Shown: positions 1 to 5,330 of the stretch, one piece after another
How positions within the stretch are numbered: the first letter of the stretch is position 1
Layout: each line of letters opens with the position of its first letter
NCBI GenBank assembly: GCA_021802375.1
Contig: JAKAAL010000154.1
Span: 1-8,063 of the forward strand
Direction of reading: 5' to 3'
Source: Bacillota bacterium
Lineage (GTDB): Bacteria > Bacillota_E > Sulfobacillia > Sulfobacillales > Sulfobacillaceae
DNA length: 8,063 nucleotides
Notes under the pieces: generated by a model
The model's input: the letters and a program-made list of their open reading frames with translations, nothing else
The model's database searches: none
Told to the model about the DNA's origin: nothing
Translations under genes and position numbers: made by a program

Positions 1-150
1 ACATCATGAACTTCGCGTTGACGATGATGCCAAACATTCGGTCGCGGTGGGAGAAGTCATCAAGTCTCCAAAATTGTTCTGACCCCGTAGGAGAGGTTGT
101 CCCAGGCTTCGTAGATTTTCCTACCGCCTATTTTCTTCCGATTACGCGGT
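1..150. other. Left-edge stretch without a supported gene
   Basis: This stretch lies downstream of the regulator's stop codon. I see no strong terminator: the best minus-strand candidate is a 5-bp ACCGC/GCGGT stem with an 18-nt loop and no good U tract. A minus-strand frame stays open from a TAG near position 127 to the window edge. Its distal part (residues such as FWRLDDFSHRDRMFGIIVN) looks protein-like, but it has no convincing start with a ribosome binding site and I do not recognise it. It may be the start of a gene or a gene remnant continuing outside the window. Confidence 0.3.
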
Positions 151-825
151 TTATGGCCTCCCGTTAATCTCAACAGCTCTCTGGGATTGCTGAGGCAGGC
201 GTCGCGCGAGTGCCCTGGTTCCCGCCGGAGTCAGGATGAGACTACGGGAGGGGCCACGGATAACCCATCCAGAGGAATTGAATGTGGACGCAAGGGCTGC
301 CCCCAATTGGCCACCCACATGATAGGATTTTTCCGTCCAATCGAGGCAAGCTCTGACCAGCGGGCGGTGAGAATTAGGTAGTACCAGCCTCCAAGCGCGG
401 ATCTGCTCGTGCCCTAAATCCGTGACGGTCATCGCCTTGGTCTCGGTATCCCACAAAAGCCAATGGCGGGTGATCCACTCGTGGGTGATGCACACGCCCA
501 GATAACCCGCCAAATGGTCATAGCACGTGCGCGCTCGACACAAGGCTTCAATTTCAGAGTCCGTAGGGAGGTTGAGGCGCCTGAGGGCCGTTAGCAGGTC
601 GGCCTTCGCGATTCGCCGGTAGTATACGCGACCGCGGTATGTGATTTTCCGGGCGTACCCATTAGCAATCGCCTGCTGGAGGATCGCGTCGCGCGCACGC
701 GGAGGCCACCCAAAATGCTGGCCTAAATCGCGTGCCGTGCAGCATTCACGGGACTCCAAGTAGGCCATCGCTGCAGACAATGCCGTGTCGGGATGCATAC
801 TGGGAACTCTCTGCGAAGCGTCCAT
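151..825 (-). CDS. ArsR-related winged-helix transcriptional regulator with atypical N-terminus
   Basis: Predicted 224-aa cytoplasmic DNA-binding regulator. The C-terminal two-thirds carries hallmarks of a large ArsR-type subfamily: RTCYDHLAG at about residues 99-107, CLDWTEK at 160-166 followed by HVGG, and a second winged-helix-like segment ending in LTPAGTRAL. The N-terminal domain (about residues 13-72) looks like a helix-turn-helix with a YRGRVYYR wing, but lacks the usual ArsR opening (the IGDPTRxxIL-type segment), so it may be a diverged or swapped DNA-binding domain. I chose ATG at 825: it is preceded by GGGAAG and lies 7 nt after the exporter's stop codon. A longer frame reaching to 945 would lie inside the exporter gene. 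ATG at 798 is a shorter alternative. As the last gene of the putative microcin C-like operon it probably autoregulates the cassette, although its ligand and operator are unknown. Family assignment is fairly secure; the role is inferred from position. Confidence 0.8.
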   Translation of the reverse strand: MDASQRVPSMHPDTALSAAMAYLESRECCTARDLGQHFGWPPRARDAILQQAIANGYARKITYRGRVYYRRIAKADLLTALRRLNLPTDSEIEALCRARTCYDHLAGYLGVCITHEWITRHWLLWDTETKAMTVTDLGHEQIRAWRLVLPNSHRPLVRACLDWTEKSYHVGGQLGAALASTFNSSGWVIRGPSRSLILTPAGTRALARRLPQQSQRAVEINGRP

Positions 826-832
826 TCTTCCC

Positions 833-2089
833 TTAATCTCCTTTCGCATCGCGCACACGGGCATTCCAGAGTGGACTCCACCGGCCAATCGCCGCCATCG
901 CGAGCTGGGCACCACCACCAATGACTGCCAGTGGCCACCAAGCATTCACCATACTCACGAGTAATCCGCCAAGGATGGCTCCCAACGGGATCGCCGCATA
1001 CGAGATGGCTCGGCCCATGGAGGCAACCGCCCCTAATAAGGGGCCGGGGACCGTCGCTTGTTGAAAGGTAAACCACGATACGGCCATCACCGTCACGAAG
1101 CCCGACACTCCGAGCCAAGCCACGGCCATGATGGGCCAAAGCGGGAAGACCATACCCAACGTCAGAAGGCCGGCGAAGCCCATCGTACCTACGATGATGA
1201 CACCTGTCGACCAGCGGCGTGCGATCCGGGGTGCCATCAGTGCCCCGAGAATTGATCCGGCGCCGCCAGCGCCGAGAATAATCCCGGCATACACCATGAA
1301 CAGGTGGAGCTGGTGAATGACTAAATAGATAAGATTGGCTTCGACGATCATCAGTCCAAAACTCGTACCACTAAAGAGGAGAACGCCAAGAAACACCTCG
1401 AGTTGCGCACGAAAATACGTGGTGACAGCCCGCCACCCGACTCTGTCGATGTCCGACGCATCATCGGGGCGCATCGGGACGGAGACCCGACCAGGTAGAA
1501 ATAATCCTGCCAGAAACAGGCCCGCAATACCAAAGGAGAGGGCATCCACCCCAATGGCGCCAGCCACGCCCAGATTGCTCACGACCAGCGTCCCTACAGC
1601 TGGCCCCAGGGCGCCGAACAGACTGTTAAACAGTTGAAGTCGTGCATTCACCTTGATGTACCAATCGCCCGACACGGCCACCTGGATCGTGCGCTGAAAC
1701 ACCGGATAGAACACCGTTTGACTACTCGATAGGGCGAAGCCCAACGCGAGGAACGCCCAAAAATCCACATGATGCGCGTGCTCCAGCAGAGCCAGTATCC
1801 CCGCGATGACGGTGGCCATGGCTTGCGTGCCGACCAGTACCGAGCGACGGCGGGGGGTATTGCCCAATGCCCCCACAAAGGGACCCCACACGATATACGG
1901 CACATATTCGAGGGCATACATCAACGCTGTCGCATCGGCCGACCGGGTGAGGCGCAGTACGGCGATGGGGAGCGCGAGGCGATACGTCCAATCACCAAAG
2001 CTTGAAATACCCATGGCCGAAACAATGATCCGATAGTTCCAACCCGCGCGGGTCCCGACGGGCCTGTCGCTCGTCGCCGATTGGCTCAT
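833..2089 (-). CDS. MFS exporter, MccC-like (peptide-nucleotide efflux)
   Basis: A 418-aa integral membrane protein of the major facilitator superfamily, the usual size for 12 transmembrane helices. The opening (NYRIIVSAMGISSFGDW) and first helices resemble the EntS/MFS_3 drug- and siderophore-efflux group. The loop between helices 2 and 3 (GPFVGALGNTPRRRSVLV, about residues 69-86) is the motif A region, with the usual acidic residue replaced by Asn and an RRR cluster retained. Its ATG overlaps the TGA of the upstream enzyme gene as ATGA, which implies translational coupling and a shared mRNA. In E. coli the microcin C operon encodes an MFS pump, MccC, that secretes the mature product and contributes to self-protection; the same gene order here suggests the same job. 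Family call is strong; substrate is inferred from context, and a generic drug exporter remains possible. Confidence 0.85.
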   Translation of the reverse strand: MSQSATSDRPVGTRAGWNYRIIVSAMGISSFGDWTYRLALPIAVLRLTRSADATALMYALEYVPYIVWGPFVGALGNTPRRRSVLVGTQAMATVIAGILALLEHAHHVDFWAFLALGFALSSSQTVFYPVFQRTIQVAVSGDWYIKVNARLQLFNSLFGALGPAVGTLVVSNLGVAGAIGVDALSFGIAGLFLAGLFLPGRVSVPMRPDDASDIDRVGWRAVTTYFRAQLEVFLGVLLFSGTSFGLMIVEANLIYLVIHQLHLFMVYAGIILGAGGAGSILGALMAPRIARRWSTGVIIVGTMGFAGLLTLGMVFPLWPIMAVAWLGVSGFVTVMAVSWFTFQQATVPGPLLGAVASMGRAISYAAIPLGAILGGLLVSMVNAWWPLAVIGGGAQLAMAAIGRWSPLWNARVRDAKGD

Positions 2090-3243
2090 ACAGGCTGACC
2101 GACCCAGGCAACGGTCTCGGGCAATCGCTCAGCGCGGGCGCCACCGCACGTGGGACACGTGACGTCCCGGGACCACCGTTCCGTTTCGTGTGGAACGAAA
2201 TCATCGAACCCTGTGGCGATCATCCGGCCGGCGGTCATACTGGGCGCTAGGCGACAAATAAACCGGATGACCTCGGCGGTGATAGCCGCCGCTTGTAGGG
2301 CCACGAGGGGGTAAATGGCCGCCCGATCTTCGCCAAACCGCCGTCCGCTCATCTCCAAGGCGACCATTTGCTCGCGCAGTTGGGGCGCCAAGGGATCGGT
2401 CTGTTCGACTTGGCGGGTCCAGCAGTCCACACAGCCCGTGACACCGGGTATGATCGAATAGATAAAGGCCCGATCACGGTCGACCCCACCGGTTAGGAAC
2501 GGAACATTCGCGTTGACACAGCCTTGATTGACCCAGGACACGATGCGCGTTTTCGGCCGATCAACGGCGGCAATGACCAAATCGTGCGCCGCGACAACGT
2601 CGTGCACCGCGGCGGCGCTATCGATCTGTTTCTCATGAGCCGTGATTGTCGTGCGGGTCCCGAATTGGGCGAGCCGTTTCGCGGCCAGCTCCACTTTAGA
2701 ACGACCCAAGTCCTCCTCGGAATAGAGAATCTGGCGATTGAGATTGGACAATTCGACGGTGTCATAGTCCAAAATCGTGAGATGTCCGACGCCCATGCCG
2801 ACGAGGCTCAAGGCCACGTGGCTTCCCACGCCTCCCAACCCCAGGACAGCAATACGGGCATCAAATAACCGCTCTTGAAACGCGTACTTACTGTCCTCCA
2901 AGGTCGCGTACAGTTCAAAAAATCCCAGATTTCTGGAATATCGGTCAATTTGATAGGGATCCCACGACGGAGAAGAAGAGCTGGTCGTCTCGAGTAGCCC
3001 GAGATGGAGGAACTCCTTCAGAGCCTCCTCGACATCGGCCGTCGTCGTGGATTCAAAGCGGGATGTCATGGTGTGGATAATTTCTTCTGGGGTATAGTCT
3101 CCGTTCAATAGCGTTAACAGTGTTTCGGCGATCCCATCAGGATCCGCGATGAGATGCGATTTGCCTTGACGACCTTGGATAATCACCGTGGATTCGACCT
3201 TATACCACGGGCACACAGATTTCATTTGGATCCGCCGCGCCAC
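2086..3243 (-). CDS. mccB-like: MccB-like ThiF/E1-fold peptide nucleotidyltransferase with N-terminal peptide clamp
   Basis: A 385-aa enzyme. Residues about 15-85 form a small domain with beta-strands then helices (VESTVIIQG ... EEALKEFLHLGLLE), like the RRE/peptide-clamp domain that binds precursor leaders in RiPP enzymes and in MccB. RYSRN (101-105) opens the E1-like domain. A Rossmann GLGGVG (135-140), DYDTVELSNLNRQ (159-171, with the Arg that contacts nucleotide phosphates), Lys183 and AAVDRP (Asp228) are the expected ATP-binding and adenylation elements. CVDC (271-274) and CPTC (363-366) form the structural zinc site. MccB converts the C-terminal Asn of a short peptide, through a succinimide, to a nucleotidyl phosphoramidate; ThiF, MoeB and UBA enzymes share the fold, but the clamp and the Asn-ending mini-gene upstream favour MccB. 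I chose GTG at 3243: GGGAG lies 7 nt upstream. The next in-frame ATG is at 3225. AMP versus CMP use cannot be read from sequence. Confidence 0.85.
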   Translation of the reverse strand: MARRIQMKSVCPWYKVESTVIIQGRQGKSHLIADPDGIAETLLTLLNGDYTPEEIIHTMTSRFESTTTADVEEALKEFLHLGLLETTSSSSPSWDPYQIDRYSRNLGFFELYATLEDSKYAFQERLFDARIAVLGLGGVGSHVALSLVGMGVGHLTILDYDTVELSNLNRQILYSEEDLGRSKVELAAKRLAQFGTRTTITAHEKQIDSAAAVHDVVAAHDLVIAAVDRPKTRIVSWVNQGCVNANVPFLTGGVDRDRAFIYSIIPGVTGCVDCWTRQVEQTDPLAPQLREQMVALEMSGRRFGEDRAAIYPLVALQAAAITAEVIRFICRLAPSMTAGRMIATGFDDFVPHETERWSRDVTCPTCGGARAERLPETVAWVGQPV

Positions 3244-3250
3244 GACACAT

Positions 3251-3255
3251 CTCCC
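3251..3255 (-). promoter_or_regulatory. Ribosome binding site deciding the GTG start of the mccB-like gene
   Basis: GGGAG within AGAGGGAGA on the minus strand, 7 nt before the GTG at 3243. It supports this start over the in-frame TTG at 3342, which would overlap the precursor gene, and over the ATG at 3225. Confidence 0.6.
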
Positions 3256-3272
3256 TCTTTCTATAAATGAAT

Positions 3273-3311
3273 AAGGGGGCGGTCTCAGCCAATTGGCAGG
3301 CACGCCCCCCT
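3273..3311 (-). terminator. Intercistronic terminator-like hairpin between precursor and mccB-like genes
   Basis: On the minus-strand RNA, AGGGGGGCG pairs with CGCCCCCUU (9 pairs including one G-U). It encloses a loop containing the palindrome GCCAATTGGC (3288-3297) and is followed by UAUUCAUUUAUAG, which is only moderately U-rich. It starts about 15 nt after the precursor stop and ends about 30 nt before the enzyme start. In the E. coli microcin C operon an intercistronic terminator lets most transcripts end after mccA, giving excess precursor over enzyme. The position and structure here suggest the same leaky attenuation. Confidence 0.65.
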
Positions 3312-3325
3312 CGGTCGGTTTGGTC

Positions 3326-3382
3326 TTAGTTGGGCACACCAAAGCCGGCGATGCTTCGGTCAGTCGTCTGAATGCGAATCAT
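3326..3382 (-). CDS. mccA-like: MccA-like precursor peptide, 18 aa ending in Asn
   Basis: A tiny gene encoding MIRIQTTDRSIAGFGVPN followed by TAA. Three things support it: a perfect AAGGAGG ribosome binding site 8 nt before the ATG; position immediately upstream of a MccB-like enzyme, separated by a terminator-like hairpin; and a C-terminal asparagine, the one residue that MccB-type enzymes require and convert into the nucleotide-linked, non-hydrolysable aspartyl-AMP mimic. Known microcin C-type precursors range from seven residues (E. coli MRTGNAN) to a few dozen, and their sequences are otherwise not conserved, so homology searches easily miss them. The basic, hydrophobic start (MIRI) could engage the enzyme's clamp or help uptake by target cells. 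The same frame is open further upstream, to about 3616 inside the transposase gene, but the SD marks this ATG. Production and activity are inferred. Confidence 0.8.
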   Translation of the reverse strand: MIRIQTTDRSIAGFGVPN

Positions 3383-3390
3383 GCGTTCCG

Positions 3391-3397
3391 CCTCCTT
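3391..3397 (-). promoter_or_regulatory. Perfect Shine-Dalgarno of the precursor gene
   Basis: AAGGAGG on the minus strand, 8 nt from the ATG at 3382. It is the best SD in the left cassette and fits a highly translated mini-gene. It is also the main evidence that this short frame is real. Confidence 0.75.
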
Positions 3398-3408
3398 CCA
3401 CAGTTGGC

Positions 3409-3415
3409 ATATATA
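3409..3415 (-). promoter_or_regulatory. Candidate -10 box of the microcin C-like operon promoter
   Basis: TATATAT on the minus strand. It would place transcription start near 3402 and give a short leader of about 20 nt with the SD just inside it. The -35 position at a 17-bp spacing (TCCGTA, 3433-3438) matches TTGACA poorly, so the promoter may be weak, activator-dependent or altered by the neighbouring insertion sequence. Confidence 0.4.
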
Positions 3416-3443
3416 GGGATTTCGAGTCGTGTTACGGAATCCC
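3416..3443. promoter_or_regulatory. Inverted repeat GGGATT-N16-AATCCC, possible operator
   Basis: Six-base arms at 3416-3421 and 3438-3443 lie directly upstream of the candidate -10 box, where a dimeric repressor would block RNA polymerase. The ArsR-related regulator of the same operon is the obvious candidate binder. The right arm also falls within the proposed end of the insertion sequence, so it could be coincidental. Confidence 0.3.
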
Positions 3444-3445
3444 TC
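3431..3445 (+). repeat. Putative left terminal inverted repeat of the IS256 element
   Basis: GTTACGGAATCCCTC pairs with the right end at 4897-4911 at 11 of 15 positions. It is followed inward by GGTAACGCAGAAAATTT, a layout common at IS256-family ends. The match is imperfect, so the boundary is approximate. Confidence 0.4.
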
Positions 3446-3536
3446 TTTTTGGTAACGCAGAAAATTTCTACTCCTTCTTCCGCCAAGGGGTAGAGCGGTA
3501 GAATGGGACCGGGGAGCGGTGCCGGCCGCATCGACC

Positions 3537-4838
3537 CTATGATGCCGCCGACCCAACCAGACGCTCCCCACCATTGACCATGCCCCGGAGTCGCTTCTGG
3601 AGCACCGGGAGATCACGATATCCGGTCAGCCGATGTAGACGATCTTCCATGAAAAGGCTCGCTGCTGCAAGCCATCGCAACACCTGGTCGCCATTGGACC
3701 ACCGCTTGACATTCTTCGCATGGGTGCGGAACTGGCCGTTGACGGATTCCAACGCATTGGTCGTCGCCAGGGACCGACGTAGCGTACCGGGGAGCTCCAG
3801 TCGCTGGACTGTCACCGTCTCTTCCATCCCCTCACGGAGGCTCTTGGCTGCTTGGGGATAATCGTGTTCCAATTCTGCGGCGAGCGCACTGAGCGCCTGC
3901 AATGCTTCCTTGGCGGTCGGCTCTTGGTAGGCTTTTCGGAGGCGCTGGCGGACACGGGCTTGGTCGGAATCGGCCACGTGATCTAAGACGTTCCGTTGTT
4001 TATGGACCGTGCACCGTTGAATGGCCATGGTGTCGCCGAAGACCTCGCGGAGCGCTTTGGCCAAGGCTTTCGCTCCATCAATCACCGCGAGCGCCCCCTC
4101 TGGGACGGCGAATCCCCGATCGACCAAGTCCGTGAGGAGGCTTTTCACGACGGCGCTGTTTTCCGTCGCCCCGTCGGCGAGCCCGAGGATCTGCTTGCCG
4201 CCATCCCGATCAATGCCCAAGGCGACCACGACCAGGTGGCCCCCGACGTGGATTCCATCGACCATCAGCACGACCCACGTGTGCGTATCCAGACGTCGGG
4301 CGAGAAATGTCTCCAGCGCTTGGCGCGTCGCGCGAATGAACCGGCGGCTGACCGTGCTTTTACTAGGGACTGCGTCTAACGCCGCGTTCAGCCCCGGATC
4401 GGCATGATGCTGTTGACGACTCGCTAAACCAAATAACATGCGCTCCAGGGCGGCCTGCGTGACGAGCGTGGGGTCTTGGAAGGCATGGTAAGTCTCGAGC
4501 GGCACTTCCTCCCCAGTGACGGCTCGCACCCGGGGGTGCGTGACCGGCACGCGGCGGTCTCCCACATAGACGTACCCTTCCTCGACCCCATGGCGGACCG
4601 CGGTCCGTTCCGGATTGTGATGACCTTTCGGGCCGGCGAGGGCGTCCACCTCGCTCGCCATCAACTGTTGCAACGTCTGGAGACCGATACGCACCGAAAG
4701 CGCTAGGAGTCCCTCATGAGCTTGGCGCAAAACATCCGCCAAAGGTTCCGGAACTAGGGGGCGGTCCGCGTTTTGGACCACCGGAGATGGTCGCTTCTTC
4801 TGGGATTTCGGCATCGACTTCTTTATACTGGAGCGCAA
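3537..4838 (-). CDS. IS256-family DDE transposase
   Basis: A 433-aa transposase of the IS256 (Transposase_mut) family, cutting and rejoining the element's ends. Counting from the TTG at 4838, the catalytic triad is visible: Asp194 in LMVDGIHVGG, Asp254 in AVIDGAKAL and Glu364 in TTNALESVNGQFR. The family signature QRCTVHKQRNV (about 274-284), with its C-x2-H pair, is also present. The N-terminal part with LMASEVDALAG is typical. TTG at 4838 has AGGAGGA 7 nt upstream; ATG at 4814 (protein starting MPKSQKK) is the alternative and has only a weaker AAAGAAG. No frameshift or internal stop is seen and the length is usual for an intact member, so the element could be active. It reads in the same direction as the microcin C-like cassette, so transcription leaving it could reach the precursor gene. 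Confidence 0.93.
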   Translation of the reverse strand: MRSSIKKSMPKSQKKRPSPVVQNADRPLVPEPLADVLRQAHEGLLALSVRIGLQTLQQLMASEVDALAGPKGHHNPERTAVRHGVEEGYVYVGDRRVPVTHPRVRAVTGEEVPLETYHAFQDPTLVTQAALERMLFGLASRQQHHADPGLNAALDAVPSKSTVSRRFIRATRQALETFLARRLDTHTWVVLMVDGIHVGGHLVVVALGIDRDGGKQILGLADGATENSAVVKSLLTDLVDRGFAVPEGALAVIDGAKALAKALREVFGDTMAIQRCTVHKQRNVLDHVADSDQARVRQRLRKAYQEPTAKEALQALSALAAELEHDYPQAAKSLREGMEETVTVQRLELPGTLRRSLATTNALESVNGQFRTHAKNVKRWSNGDQVLRWLAAASLFMEDRLHRLTGYRDLPVLQKRLRGMVNGGERLVGSAAS

Positions 4839-4896
4839 GGCGATTCCTCCTGTGGCTGAATATTGTGGTTGGCACCTTTTATTCAACCAGACTCTC

Positions 4897-4911
4897 GGGG
4901 GAATCGCTAAC
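4897..4911 (-). repeat. Putative right terminal inverted repeat of the IS256 element
   Basis: On the minus strand this reads GTTAGCGATTCCCCC, matching the left end at 11 of 15 positions. It lies about 60 bp upstream of the transposase start and 28 bp past the stop of the neighbouring gene. Confidence 0.4.
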
Positions 4912-4939
4912 CTCAAATTCCACGAAATTCGGGACTATC

Positions 4940-5290
4940 TCAAGTTATGATGTCCACGGGGATTTGTAATCTGGCTGCGTGCGCCAATTCACCCTGCATG
5001 CCTGAGCTCGCAGGTACATCAAGCTTCCACAACGCGCGGCAATCGCCCATCCATTCCAATCCCCAGTCCAGCGCCAAACGCCTCTCGGCGGCGACATCAT
5101 CTCGCACAAAGGTTGGAAGATAGAGGTGCGGAGTAACTGGGAAGAAGCCCTCCTCAAATGCCCGACGCGACATAGCGATTGCCCAAGCAACGTGAAGCTG
5201 ATGCTGGCGAAGTGTGGCCCGGGCCCCGCGCTGGCGGATGTGGTCCGGAACACGAAACGGAGAGCAGATATATACCTTGTCGCGTTCCAT
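4940..5290 (-). CDS. Nucleoside 2-deoxyribosyltransferase-like (DUF4406-like) protein
   Basis: A 116-aa soluble protein. VYICSPFR (6-13), the helix with AMSRRAFEEGFFPVTPHLYLP (about 39-59), DD/ER (64-70), DCRALWKL (83-90) and SSGMQGELAHA (95-105) follow the order of motifs in the small DUF4406/YtoQ-like branch of the nucleoside 2-deoxyribosyltransferase fold. Glu101 sits where the family nucleophile is expected. Such proteins bind nucleosides or nucleotides and may cleave or transfer N-glycosidic bonds; the true substrate is unknown. Length is full for the family. ATG at 5290 is preceded by GAGGGAT. It follows the macro-domain gene by 40 bp in the same direction, which suggests joint work on a ribosyl nucleotide or NAD-derived compound. 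The IS256 element lies 28 bp beyond its stop codon. Confidence 0.7.
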   Translation of the reverse strand: MERDKVYICSPFRVPDHIRQRGARATLRQHQLHVAWAIAMSRRAFEEGFFPVTPHLYLPTFVRDDVAAERRLALDWGLEWMGDCRALWKLDVPASSGMQGELAHAARLQIPVDIIT

Positions 5291-5330
5291 TGTTATCCCT
5301 CACTATAAACTGTAGTTGACCTTATTCGCC

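Larger units (their letters stand above)
3431..4911 (-). mobile_element. IS256-family insertion sequence, about 1.48 kb
   Basis: One transposase gene flanked by imperfect inverted ends. Reading inward, the left end begins GTTACGGAATCCCTC (3431-3445) and the right end, on the minus strand, begins GTTAGCGATTCCCCC (4911-4897), with 11 of 15 positions matching; further in, both have GGT and an AAAA run at slightly different spacing. The size suits IS256 elements. I could not find an 8-9 bp target duplication at these boundaries, so the exact ends are provisional and older flanks may have decayed or recombined. The element separates the macro-domain operon from the microcin C-like cassette, and its left end lies about 50 bp from the precursor ATG. 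Confidence 0.6.

Noticed and set aside
68..90. Small minus-strand ORF of 18 codons starting with MTSPTATECL as a second precursor peptide
   Set aside because: It ends in Ser, not Asn, has only a modest GGAGA upstream, and overlaps a more protein-like frame; there is no linked enzyme.
826..945. 40-residue N-terminal extension of the regulator
   Set aside because: It lies entirely inside the 3' end of the exporter gene in another frame. The ATG at 825 has its own SD just after the exporter stop.
2524..2868. 114-codon plus-strand frame inside the MccB-like gene
   Set aside because: It is an antisense shadow of a well-conserved enzyme, without SD or recognisable domain.
3244..3342. In-frame N-terminal extension of the MccB-like enzyme to TTG at 3342
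   Set aside because: It would translate through the hairpin and overlap the precursor's 3' end. A clear GGGAG sits before the GTG at 3243, and the extension shows no family similarity.
3293..3493. Plus-strand frame of 66 codons across the precursor gene and its promoter
   Set aside because: It is antisense to the strongly supported precursor, has no ribosome binding site and no recognisable protein features.
3383..3616. Longer precursor frame beginning inside the transposase gene
   Set aside because: The upstream part is an out-of-frame reading of the transposase and non-coding DNA; the AAGGAGG at 3391-3397 marks the ATG at 3382.
3996..4407. Plus-strand frames of 127-128 codons inside the transposase
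   Set aside because: Two overlapping antisense frames in a GC-rich gene; composition is typical of codon-bias shadows.
3423..4920. Target-site duplication around the IS256 element
   Set aside because: I compared the bases flanking 3431 and 4911 by eye and found no 8-9 bp direct repeat, so none is claimed.
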